This document shows positions 28,008 to 36,168 of a stretch of DNA of 64,000 nt, piece by piece. Where the stretch lies: the NCBI RefSeq assembly GCF_038002225.1, contig NZ_JBBOCA010000001.1, forward strand, positions 5,952,001-6,016,000, in the 5' to 3' direction. Positions within the stretch are counted from its first letter, which is position 1. Every line of letters begins with the position of its first letter. The position numbers were made by a program, and so were the translations under genes. Below the pieces are notes generated by a model. That model saw only the letters and a list, made by a program, of their open reading frames with translations, ran no database searches and had not been told where the DNA came from. Source of the stretch: Paenibacillus sp. FSL R7-0204 (GTDB lineage Bacteria > Bacillota > Bacilli > Paenibacillales > Paenibacillaceae).

Positions 28008-29954
28008 CTAGGAAGTCAGCAATTCATGCGTATGGAAATGGTCGTACACCCGGCTGATCCAATCCTGCCGGTCCTGTTCGCTGGCAGCAACAGGATTCTC
28101 TAACGCCAGGCTGTGTACAACCGTCCGGAAGTCGCTCCCATCCTCCATCTGTTGAATAATAGCAATGCTTAAAGGGTCCATGCTCATCACCCGGACGTAG
28201 CGCCTGCGGCCTTCAACGCTCTCCAGCACCAGCAGAATCCATTCTCCATCCCCCTCCGCAAGCTCAAGCTCTGCAGGAAGGGGACTGTGCAGCTTCAGCG
28301 CAGGGATGGAATAGTGCGGCTGCATCACTTTGACAGGCTTCATAGCAGTTGTGTCCTGCCGTGCTGTATCCTGCTGCATCAGTTCCATCACCGCACGCTC
28401 ATAAGACAGGAAGTCTTTAAGGACCCGCCCGGTTTCCGGCGCAAGACCCTGCACCAGCTCATCAAGAATGAGGGCCAGCTCCGCTTCCGGCGGCGTTGCC
28501 TCATGCATATCCAGCCTGGCAGAGACATAATCGATTGTACGGGTGTATGGAACAGCCGCCAGATGATGGAGATAATACAAGGTGCGGAAGAACGAACGGG
28601 CCAGCGGGTAGTAGAGCTTTCTGATCCTGTGCAGAGTGTGTGTATCCACAGACCGCAAGGAGTAATAGTTGCTGAAAATTTGCGGGTAGCTGGCAATCCA
28701 GTTCTTTTCAATGCCGGATAGCTGGAAATCACTGTTCATATCGTTCGTGCTCCAGAACTGCTCGTCCAGCACCAGGCTGCCCTTCGCTGCGTCAAACAAT
28801 TGGGTTCCGGGAAAAAGGGACAGTTGATGCAGCTGCACATCCGCTATTCCTATGGAGAGCAGCCGGACAATCATATCCAGCGTCTGATTAAGGTCTTCGG
28901 TTGTCTCTTCGGGAAATCCGGTAATAAATGAAGCCGTACATGACAGACCCAGCCGATGAAGCTCGCGGAGCAGCTCATAAGCCTGGTTCAGATCGAGCTT
29001 TTTGCCAATGACCTGCTGGATGGGCTGGCTGCCGCTCTCAATCCCGAAGAAGACGCCATTACATCCAGCCTGCATCATCACCTCAAACAGTTCTATATCG
29101 ACGTGGTCCGTCCGGGAGGAGCAGCTCCAGGTGAAGGGCTCGCTGCAATCCAGCAGCTCCCGGCAGAATTGTCTGACAAACTTCTGATTAACCGTGAAAT
29201 TATCATGCGTTAAGCTGAAATGGGTGATTCCCCAACGATCCCTGACGTATCTCATCTCGGCGATGATCCGTGCAGGACTTTTAGTTCTGTATTTTCGTGA
29301 AAAGAAGGTCGAGGTGCTGCAAAAGCTGCAATTAAAGGGACAGCCGCGTCCCGCCTCAACCGGAAAGAAACGGCTCTCCGGAGTGGTAAAATAAGCTTCA
29401 ATATCCTCGATTAGATGAAAGGCAGGGAAGGGCGTATCATCGAGATTCCTCAGAATCGGCCGCGGCGGATTGGTGCGGATTGTCCCCTCTTCACGGAAGC
29501 AGATTCCTTCTACCTCTGAGAGCGGATGGCCCGACTCCAGGACCGCAATCAGCTCCGGCAGCGTCAGCTCGCCTTCTCCGGCAACGATATAGTCTATCGC
29601 TGGGAAATGGGTTAAGGTTTCAGCCGCTACGAAGCTCGCATGGGGTCCGCCAAGAATAATGATTCTGTCCGGGTCCAGCCGTTTGCATTCCTCCGCAATT
29701 CTCAGTGCGATCGAATAATTGCCGCACATCGCCGTGAATCCGAGAACTCTGGAGGGCTTGCCGATGATTAATCGGGCAATACCGGCAAGGGCTGCTGTAT
29801 CGAAATGGCTGGTGCCTGAATAGAGTAATGCCAGATCGGTGAGACATACCCCGTACCCCGCTTCAAGAAGTGCAGCGCCTAGCACAAGCAGGTTGAGCGG
29901 AGGATCAACGGTATCCACAGCTGCATTATAGGGCGGACATATCAATTGAATCAT
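28008..29954 (-). CDS. Cobalamin-binding radical SAM enzyme of the RiPP cluster
   Basis: 648 residues. An N-terminal B12-binding Rossmann domain (about 1-150; LGGPHASFVAAE, YIVAGEGELTLPEL) lacks the DxHxxG lower ligand, as is normal for class B radical SAM enzymes. The 4Fe-4S ligands C205, C209, C212 are in GCPFNCSFCS. The C-terminal ~60 residues (from YVRVMSMDPLSIAIIQQM) have the helix pattern of a PqqD-like peptide-binding winged helix. Class B enzymes commonly methylate unactivated carbons, so C-methylation of the precursor is the most likely role. RBS GAGGTG eight bases before ATG; 28 bases from the previous maturase gene. Confidence 0.88.
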   Translation of the reverse strand: MIQLICPPYNAAVDTVDPPLNLLVLGAALLEAGYGVCLTDLALLYSGTSHFDTAALAGIARLIIGKPSRVLGFTAMCGNYSIALRIAEECKRLDPDRIIILGGPHASFVAAETLTHFPAIDYIVAGEGELTLPELIAVLESGHPLSEVEGICFREEGTIRTNPPRPILRNLDDTPFPAFHLIEDIEAYFTTPESRFFPVEAGRGCPFNCSFCSTSTFFSRKYRTKSPARIIAEMRYVRDRWGITHFSLTHDNFTVNQKFVRQFCRELLDCSEPFTWSCSSRTDHVDIELFEVMMQAGCNGVFFGIESGSQPIQQVIGKKLDLNQAYELLRELHRLGLSCTASFITGFPEETTEDLNQTLDMIVRLLSIGIADVQLHQLSLFPGTQLFDAAKGSLVLDEQFWSTNDMNSDFQLSGIEKNWIASYPQIFSNYYSLRSVDTHTLHRIRKLYYPLARSFFRTLYYLHHLAAVPYTRTIDYVSARLDMHEATPPEAELALILDELVQGLAPETGRVLKDFLSYERAVMELMQQDTARQDTTAMKPVKVMQPHYSIPALKLHSPLPAELELAEGDGEWILLVLESVEGRRRYVRVMSMDPLSIAIIQQMEDGSDFRTVVHSLALENPVAASEQDRQDWISRVYDHFHTHELLTS

Positions 29955-29982
29955 TTCCCAGTCACCTCACGTAAGAGAAGAT

Positions 29983-31353
29983 TTAACTTAAGGCGGTGAA
30001 CGAAGCATTCAGGAGCTCCAGATGGCTGTCAAGGTCACGCTTCACATTTCCGCAGTAGGCGCCTAAGATCGAACCGGTGGTTCGGTCGGCTTGAACCGGA
30101 CAATTCCCGGAGCATAGAAAAGCGATATTGCATCCTTTACACTCCGGCTGATTCAAGACATGACGTTCCTTCCAGAGCGCCAGCTTCTGGTCATCCAGCT
30201 TAAGCTGAGGGTAATACGTTCCAAGACTCCATTTTGGATTACCTATAATACTGGTGCAAGGGTAGACCTGGTGGTCCGGTGAGAAGGTGAATGTTTTTCC
30301 TCCGGCCGCCTCACAAAAATAATAGTTAGGGAAATAGTTATCTTTAGCGAGGCCTGTTCCCAGCACGTGCTCGAACGGCAGGGAGAGTCTGGTTAGATCA
30401 CTGTTTAATACGACATTCAGCCTTTTTAGTTTATCGTTTGGCACATGCACTTTGATGAATTCCGTGAGCTGATAGCTGGGCAGCAGGCCCGGGGCGGAAT
30501 TCCCTGCATAATTCTCAACGGGAGACAGTGAAACCGAGAAGTTAGGGTAAGCATTCCATTGCCGTTCCTGGAAGAAATCCAGGAGTTCATTCAGATGCTC
30601 TATATTCTCACCATCCAGATTGACACGAATAGCGATATCGAAATCATGCTCCAGGAAGGAGTCAATCTGAGCGGTTATTGTCATAAAGGTTCCCTGATTC
30701 GCCCGGGTGATCCGCCGCCGGTCATGAACCGCCTGGGGGCCGTCTATGGTTAACTGGATTCTGAGCATATCCTTGTAAGGCTCTAGCAATTCCTGATAGT
30801 GTGACAGGAACACCCCATTTGATATGACGGTCCCTGTAATTCCCCTAGCTTTGGCCTGCTCAAGAATAAGTCTGACGATAGAATGGTTCAGGGGCAGGAG
30901 CGGTTCCCCGCCAAAAATAACAAAATGATGCCGGGTAGACTGTTGCTGCTGCATGATTTGATCCATGGCCAGGAAGGCAGCCTGCACCTGATCTTCAGTC
31001 ATCTGTTCATGGCTGGAGCGGATCTCTTGGGGCTCAAAGCAGTAGACACATTTCAAATTACAGGTCATGGAAGGACAGAACACAAAGGAGATGTCACCCG
31101 AGCCATGCTGATCCAGGTATTCTTTGTACCGGCGTATCAGGGCTTGCTCCTCTTCACGCTCCCTGTACAGATAACCTCTGACGGCCAGAAACTGTTCTTC
31201 ATCAGCGGTGAGAGTATATTCAACAGGCTGTTGTTTCTGGAGAAACTGGCTGATATGCTCTTCCACAATATCCATTGCGCCTGACAGGGAATTGAAGATA
31301 AGATGACGGCCGTTTCTTAAGCGATACGTAAGAATATATTCTGAAATATACAA
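29983..31353 (-). CDS. Radical SAM/SPASM peptide maturase B
   Basis: 456 residues. The first 80 have the layout of a PqqD-like leader-recognition domain. The radical SAM cluster ligands are C98, C102, C105 in CNLKCVYC. The SPASM region has FCEAAGGK, YPCTS, then CKGCNIAFLCSGNC and a final Cys in GAYC, enough for one or two auxiliary clusters. SPASM maturases make thioether or C-C crosslinks in peptides. The start is TTG (AGGGGGG seven bases upstream). It is the first large gene after the precursor and is paralogous to maturase A. Confidence 0.9.
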   Translation of the reverse strand: MYISEYILTYRLRNGRHLIFNSLSGAMDIVEEHISQFLQKQQPVEYTLTADEEQFLAVRGYLYREREEEQALIRRYKEYLDQHGSGDISFVFCPSMTCNLKCVYCFEPQEIRSSHEQMTEDQVQAAFLAMDQIMQQQQSTRHHFVIFGGEPLLPLNHSIVRLILEQAKARGITGTVISNGVFLSHYQELLEPYKDMLRIQLTIDGPQAVHDRRRITRANQGTFMTITAQIDSFLEHDFDIAIRVNLDGENIEHLNELLDFFQERQWNAYPNFSVSLSPVENYAGNSAPGLLPSYQLTEFIKVHVPNDKLKRLNVVLNSDLTRLSLPFEHVLGTGLAKDNYFPNYYFCEAAGGKTFTFSPDHQVYPCTSIIGNPKWSLGTYYPQLKLDDQKLALWKERHVLNQPECKGCNIAFLCSGNCPVQADRTTGSILGAYCGNVKRDLDSHLELLNASFTALS

Positions 31354-31376
31354 TGTCTATCCCCCCTGGTATGAAC

Positions 31377-31407
31377 AGCGGGAAGGCATAAGGATGCGCT
31401 TCCCGCT
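31377..31407 (-). terminator. Stem-loop between precursor gene and maturase B
   Basis: On the minus strand AGCGGGAAGCGCA and TGCCTTCCCGCT form a near-perfect stem with a very short loop. It starts 24 bases after the precursor stop and is not followed by a T-run. Such a hairpin would protect the precursor mRNA end and reduce readthrough, giving more precursor than enzymes. Confidence 0.6.
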
Positions 31408-31430
31408 ATTTCCCAAATATAAGGATGCTG

Positions 31431-31565
31431 TTAGATGGCTTTTTTGGCAGGATTGTTGATTTGAATGGATGCTTTCTGGCAACATGCCATTGGAACCGTA
31501 ATTTCTTCAAGGTCTTTGGCTGAGAGATTCGTCCAGAGATCTTTGTTCTTCGTCAGTGATTTCAT
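31431..31565 (-). CDS. RiPP precursor peptide with Cys-Cys core
   Basis: 44 residues. It starts MKSLTKNKDLW, continues through TNLSAKDLEEITVP and ends MACCQKASIQINNPAKKAI. AGGAGG is eight bases before the ATG at 31565 (a second ATG six bases upstream is too close to the RBS). The acidic, amphipathic first part fits a leader bound by PqqD-like domains; the adjacent cysteines 28-29 are the likely site of radical chemistry. It lies between two SPASM maturases. I know of no matching precursor; the tail NPAKKAI weakly recalls the HPAMRAI end of SkfA, which may be chance. Confidence 0.82.
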   Translation of the reverse strand: MKSLTKNKDLWTNLSAKDLEEITVPMACCQKASIQINNPAKKAI

Positions 31566-31634
31566 GTACATTACCTCCTCTCCTCTAAGAATATTTATGG
31601 CAAGGTAAATACCTTGACATCAGGGTAATGGAGT

Positions 31635-33017
31635 TCACTGGCAATAGCTTTCGAGCAGACGGTCCCGGTGAAGATCGAGATAGGTCTTCAGATATTGCCT
31701 TGTATCGCTGCAGTTTGATTCGAAATCCCTTAATTCCCCGTCTCTGCTTCCTTTCAGTACGCAGCCGCCCCCACAGAGAGGCGCAAGATTACAGTGTCTG
31801 CATTTGTCATTCACCACGATATCCCGGTGCCATCTCTGCCACTTCTCTTCATCCAAATGCAGCCCTTGAAGGTAGCTTCCAATCGAATAATCCGGGAATC
31901 CGACGGTTTCAACACAAGGATACAGCCGCCCGTCTGCACCAAATACGAGATTATGACGCTTTGAAGCACTGCAGCCGGACAGATCAAAGTAATAGTGGTC
32001 ATCGTCTGTGTCAAACATAGCTTTGCGGAGTATCCGCAGCTTCTTCTCCATGAAATACCCCAGGCTGACCTTATACCTGCGCCGGGTGGCTTCCCAATCC
32101 GGGAAGAGTACATGAAGCTGCTTCAGAAGATCAGATTCAGGCTGGAAGCCGGCAACCTTCCCCGTATTGAAATTATCATTGATCGGGGCAATCTGGCAGG
32201 AGAAATCAGGTGAGCTTGTCCACTGAAGCCGCTCGAACCCGGCGAACATCTCCGGCAAATGCCGGACATTCTCCCGGCCTGTGTTGATTCGGACGGTTAC
32301 GGGTATATGGTGCTCCAGGAGAAAAGTAATGTTTGAGCAGATGAGATCATAGCTGCCGCTGTTGTTCCTGTATTTACGCAGCTGGTCGTGGATCTCCTTC
32401 GGGCCGTCCAGTGTGATTTGCATATGGCGGAAATACGCCGAGTGCTTCTGCAGAAAAGGGAAATACGCACCGAGTTCGGTACCGTTCGTAATGGAGAGAA
32501 TAGGCCAACTCCGCTCAATAGCCTGCTGTAAAATATACTCCACCTGAGATTGATTACGGGCCAGGAAGGGCTCGCCCCCGAAAAGCTCGAACTGGACGGC
32601 CGCCTCAGGCTGCTGATAGACCATCTGATCCATCGCCTGAAATATCTCATTAATCTGTGCAAGGTCAAGCGTCGGCGAGTCCTGGTGAATGTCCGATTGG
32701 AAGCAATAAGGGCAGGCGAGGTTGCATTTGTAGGTGGGGCAGATTGTGAATTGTAAGGCCGGATGTGAGCGGTAGTAGGTTTCAAGTGATTCGCGGACAT
32801 ATTGTTCTTCCTTCATATCCGTGAGATACCCTCTGCTCTTAAGCAGGGTACGCGTTTCCGGATCCAGATCGTTGAATGCAGATGTATCAGAGCTTCTATT
32901 AAAAAGAACATGGGCTACCTTAGGCTCAACCAAGTCTACAGCGCCGGTTAATGTATTCATGATCAGCAGAACATCATCGCTTAATCTGTGTTTGTAGTTA
33001 TACTTAGACAATCTCAT
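31635..33017 (-). CDS. Radical SAM/SPASM peptide maturase A
   Basis: 460 residues, first gene of the cluster. An N-terminal PqqD-like region (NYKHRLSDDVLLIMNTLTG, then a helix pair to about 80) precedes the radical SAM cluster ligands C98, C102, C105 (CNLACPYC), at the same residue numbers as in maturase B. SPASM cysteines are in SGCSASKRH, YPCVE, CRHCNLAPLCGGGC and FESNC. GAGGAGG lies ten bases before the ATG. It probably acts on the peptide encoded 70 bases downstream; which bond each paralogue makes cannot be read from sequence. Confidence 0.9.
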   Translation of the reverse strand: MRLSKYNYKHRLSDDVLLIMNTLTGAVDLVEPKVAHVLFNRSSDTSAFNDLDPETRTLLKSRGYLTDMKEEQYVRESLETYYRSHPALQFTICPTYKCNLACPYCFQSDIHQDSPTLDLAQINEIFQAMDQMVYQQPEAAVQFELFGGEPFLARNQSQVEYILQQAIERSWPILSITNGTELGAYFPFLQKHSAYFRHMQITLDGPKEIHDQLRKYRNNSGSYDLICSNITFLLEHHIPVTVRINTGRENVRHLPEMFAGFERLQWTSSPDFSCQIAPINDNFNTGKVAGFQPESDLLKQLHVLFPDWEATRRRYKVSLGYFMEKKLRILRKAMFDTDDDHYYFDLSGCSASKRHNLVFGADGRLYPCVETVGFPDYSIGSYLQGLHLDEEKWQRWHRDIVVNDKCRHCNLAPLCGGGCVLKGSRDGELRDFESNCSDTRQYLKTYLDLHRDRLLESYCQ

Positions 33018-33227
33018 ACGCCCTCATCCTCCTCAGGACTGATAGAGTTGCATTTACTAACTTGTAAATAATGTAAAACTTTTCCTGATGGACAACTATG
33101 AGAAAAGTCATAAAATAGGAAATAATCTATTAAATGATAAAAAAACAGATAAATAGAAATTCCCAATTACTCTTGCAATAAGTAGATAGAAGCGGTTAAC
33201 CACTCCAGTCCGCACCTGCCGCCCACT
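33018..33227 (-). promoter_or_regulatory. AT-rich leader of the RiPP operon
   Basis: This stretch holds no gene and is much more AT-rich than its surroundings. A weak promoter candidate on the minus strand is TTGTCC about 17-19 bases from ATTATT/TATTTA (33074-33104). I see no clear operator. Together with 33228-33376 (direct repeat and terminator) it forms the 359-bp gap before the carbohydrate locus. Confidence 0.4.
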
Positions 33228-33261
33228 TCTCCCGAAATCAGGTGCACTTATGCTCCTCATT
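33228..33261 (+). repeat. 34-bp direct repeat, right flank of the RiPP cluster
   Basis: Matches 26652-26685 at 32 of 34 positions, same orientation. A shorter related piece (AGGTGCACTAATGCTCCTT) occurs at 42881-42899, so the sequence belongs to a wider repeat family. Confidence 0.85.
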
Positions 33262-33282
33262 GTGCCAACCGTATCCTCACGC

Positions 33283-33318
33283 CAAAGACACCAGCCTCCG
33301 AAGATGCTGGTGTCTTTG
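33283..33318 (-). terminator. Terminator of the ABC/carbohydrate operon
   Basis: CAAAGACACCAGC and GCTGGTGTCTTTG form a perfect 13-bp stem around a 10-base loop. It lies 59 bases after the stop at 33377. The stem itself supplies the T-rich end. Confidence 0.75.
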
Positions 33319-33376
33319 CGCATGTCCAAGTGAATATTTCAGCGCCCACTCAATCCTATCTCAAACCCAGCCAACT

Positions 33377-35116
33377 CTACTGTGCAGGAGAGAGAGTAAG
33401 CGTGAAGGTCTTGTCAAACGGGGTTACCAAGTTGACCTGTAAGGTTTTGTAGCTCTTCGGCGGGCCGGGTTCCGGGGATGTTCTGCCGAGATGCGCCATT
33501 TCGCCGCCCGTCAGGTCGATCCAGTCTCCGCCATAGGTGTACCGGAGCTGCCCTCCGCTCCATAGGAAGTTGTCCTCGTCCAGCGTTTGCAGCTCTCCTG
33601 AGGTGAAGTTGCCTTCCCAGCCGAATTTGAAGGACAACTGAGCCAGGACCTGGGCAGGCTCCGCGCAGTGCAGCCGGATTGTCCAGCCCGTCTCCGTACG
33701 GTGTACCTCAGTCTCCACAGACAACGTCTGTTCATGGGTCAGCGGACGGCTCTGATGCGGCAAAAGATACCACGGACTGACAGCCGTACCCGCTTCCGGC
33801 GGGAGAAGCGCACCCTCCACCGGACCGTAGTAGCCCTTCTTCTGCACGCCCTTCAGCAGGTAGCCCTCCGGCAGCCGGGTCATCTCCTGCATCGGCACGA
33901 ATCCGGGGTAGAAGCTGGTATTCAGCTGCACGGCCAGCAGCCTTACAGCACCGTGACGCATCGCGAAGAACGAAGGCGTCTCCGTGATCAGCGTCACGCT
34001 GGTCGCCCCGTCTCTGAGCCGGGCCACAGGCGCCCCGAAGTCGGTATGCAGCCGGCTGTGGTAGATCTTCCCCTGATGACCCGCCGACTCCATTCTTTGC
34101 AGATAGCGCTCCCGCAGGAAATCACCGTTCAGGATTTGCTCATACTGTACAGGCAGCTCTGCTGTAGCCTCCGGCGGCTGCTGCAGCTCCGGCTCCAGCA
34201 GCATACGTACCAGGGCGTTCACCGAGCAGACGCCCGGATTGGACAAGGAGCGTCCAGCCCATTCTGCCATACCCGCCAGCACGGCGTCCTTGTCCGAACG
34301 GGCAAGGATCGCATACGGCAGATAATAAGGAGACAGATCATGGAGCACCCCCAGATCCTGCCGCCCGGAATAATCGGTCACGACTTCGCCGGACGGGTGA
34401 ACAAGGTAGACCATCATGTGCAGGTTCCGGCGCACCGGTTCCAGCAGCTCCGGCTTATCCAGCAGGCGGGCGGCATGAATCAGCATAATATCACTTACGG
34501 CGCTGTAGATGCCGTTGCTCCGCTCGGTCCATTCCCCGTCCGGCGTGATGTCCATTCCTTCTGCCAGCCATTCATCCGCCCGCTGCCGGGCCTCTTCTCT
34601 GCCGAACAGCTCATAGAGAAACCCTAGCGCCGCGCACATCACCCAGCGGTGATTCGGAGTATGGACCCCGCCCGTAAGCATTACGGGGAGTGACTGCTCC
34701 AGGAACAGGAGCATGTTGTCCAGCACCGGCTGAAGCGGCGGCCACTCCTGCTTCGCCAGCAGCTGATATAACTGCGCGTAGCCGACCACAACGAAGGCCG
34801 TATCCGGCGGCGAATGATAATTCGTCCAGCCCGGGGAGATGGAGCCGTCCTGATGCTGGAAGCGCAGCACGAACTCCGTCGCCAGCTTCAGCCGTTCCAG
34901 CAGCTCCTCATCCCGGTAATACTTCGAATCCTGGTTCACCAGCGCCGCACCCCAGTAACACATATCCGTCGGGGTACCAGTGGTGTGATTCACCCAGGCA
35001 ATCCCCGTATGGGGATCAAGGGTTCCCCCATAATACAGGTTGCTCTGATCCAGCACCTGCCGGGGGATTCCCTGTTCTACTGCTCTGTCATTACTCTCTA
35101 CCAATTGCTTATACAT
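33377..35116 (-). CDS. Unassigned protein, probable (alpha/alpha)6-toroid carbohydrate-active enzyme
   Basis: 579 residues. The first 320 are rich in paired amphipathic helices with conserved-looking aromatic/acidic loops (NHTTGTPTDMCYWGAALVN, GWTNYHSPPDTAF, TPNHRWVMCAALGFLYELFG, SNGIYSAVSDIM), a pattern of (alpha/alpha)6 hydrolases and heparinase-like lyases. The last 250 are beta-rich. No signal peptide. I cannot place it in a numbered family. It is the last gene of the lipoprotein-permease-isomerase operon, so it probably degrades the imported glycan in the cytoplasm. Confidence 0.75.
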   Translation of the reverse strand: MYKQLVESNDRAVEQGIPRQVLDQSNLYYGGTLDPHTGIAWVNHTTGTPTDMCYWGAALVNQDSKYYRDEELLERLKLATEFVLRFQHQDGSISPGWTNYHSPPDTAFVVVGYAQLYQLLAKQEWPPLQPVLDNMLLFLEQSLPVMLTGGVHTPNHRWVMCAALGFLYELFGREEARQRADEWLAEGMDITPDGEWTERSNGIYSAVSDIMLIHAARLLDKPELLEPVRRNLHMMVYLVHPSGEVVTDYSGRQDLGVLHDLSPYYLPYAILARSDKDAVLAGMAEWAGRSLSNPGVCSVNALVRMLLEPELQQPPEATAELPVQYEQILNGDFLRERYLQRMESAGHQGKIYHSRLHTDFGAPVARLRDGATSVTLITETPSFFAMRHGAVRLLAVQLNTSFYPGFVPMQEMTRLPEGYLLKGVQKKGYYGPVEGALLPPEAGTAVSPWYLLPHQSRPLTHEQTLSVETEVHRTETGWTIRLHCAEPAQVLAQLSFKFGWEGNFTSGELQTLDEDNFLWSGGQLRYTYGGDWIDLTGGEMAHLGRTSPEPGPPKSYKTLQVNLVTPFDKTFTLTLSPAQ

Positions 35117-35186
35117 TAGGGTTCCTCCTTGCGGGAAGCTCTCTGGCTAATTTCTCTGATTTCTCTGATTCCCATCCGCCTGCTGC

Positions 35187-36128
35187 CTATCCCCTGCGCG
35201 CCAGCTTAGCTGTAAGCAGACGGTGGCTCTCATGAATCTCTTCCGGGCGGCAGGCCGCCTTCAGTTCATACACCTTGACCTGCGCCCGTTCAATCACCGG
35301 CAGATAGGCATCGTAGAAATCCGGATCTCCGCTGTTCACATAAGGGCACCAGTGGTCGGCAAGGCCGATCGTCTCATGAATATGGACACCGACGATATCA
35401 TCCATCAGCCCTTCCATCTCCCCTATACTGTCGTACAGGCCCAGCCGGTCCATCAGAATAGCGTGGCCCGTGTCGTACCAGATACCGACAGGCGCTCCTT
35501 TTAACGCATGGATTATCGTCTTGGCTTCGGCGAGCGTCGGAATCTGCTGCGGCTTGGAGCGGGTCTCAATGCCGAAGCGGATATTCAGCCCCTTGGACAC
35601 CGCGCGGTTACACACCTCATCCAGACTCTCAATAATGGTCTGCACATAGCCTGCACTGTACGCTTCACGCCGCTCCATCAGCTCCGCCCACTTGCTGCGG
35701 TAAGCTGCCGAATCCCTGCCCTGCCCCTCGTAAATCTGCTCCAGCTCCCCGGAGATATCATACGGGAACGGTACTTCCCCGGGATGCACCACCACGGCTT
35801 CGCCGCCGTAACGCTGGGCGTACTCAGCTGAGCGGACCAGCAGGTCTATCGCCCGCTTCCGTTTCTCCTTGTCCTCGAAGCCCAGCAGGACCGAATCCGT
35901 GCCGTAGTCAGGGTCCGGGACATGGGGAAAAGTATTATGAACGCTCGATATGCCAATCTCTCCGCGTTCAATCATCGGCTCGATGGTAACCAGCATTGCC
36001 TCCGTCACATTATAATTCAGCTCCACCCTGCGGAACCCCAGCTCCCGGATCTCATTAAGCAATCCATTACCTGTAGTATGACGTCTCATGTTCCAGCAGG
36101 TTGAGAATGAAAACTCTCCCTTATCCAT
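35187..36128 (-). CDS. Sugar phosphate isomerase/epimerase-like TIM-barrel protein
   Basis: 313 residues of the AP-endonuclease-2/xylose-isomerase-like superfamily. Metal-ligand positions are in AVVVHPGE, IRFGIETRSKP, WYDTGHAIL and VGVHIHETIGLADHW. It could isomerise, epimerise or dehydrate a sugar delivered by the neighbouring ABC system. The gene follows the second permease by 40 bases in the same orientation. Exact substrate unknown. Confidence 0.85.
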   Translation of the reverse strand: MDKGEFSFSTCWNMRRHTTGNGLLNEIRELGFRRVELNYNVTEAMLVTIEPMIERGEIGISSVHNTFPHVPDPDYGTDSVLLGFEDKEKRKRAIDLLVRSAEYAQRYGGEAVVVHPGEVPFPYDISGELEQIYEGQGRDSAAYRSKWAELMERREAYSAGYVQTIIESLDEVCNRAVSKGLNIRFGIETRSKPQQIPTLAEAKTIIHALKGAPVGIWYDTGHAILMDRLGLYDSIGEMEGLMDDIVGVHIHETIGLADHWCPYVNSGDPDFYDAYLPVIERAQVKVYELKAACRPEEIHESHRLLTAKLARRG

Positions 36129-36168
36129 CTTCTCTGTCTCTCCTCTCGCTGTGCCGCAGTGTCGTTAG

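Noticed and set aside
26652..33261. Integrase-type mobile island with att sites around the RiPP cluster
   Set aside because: No integrase, tRNA or transposase is present and the repeat belongs to a wider intergenic family, so only the repeats are reported.
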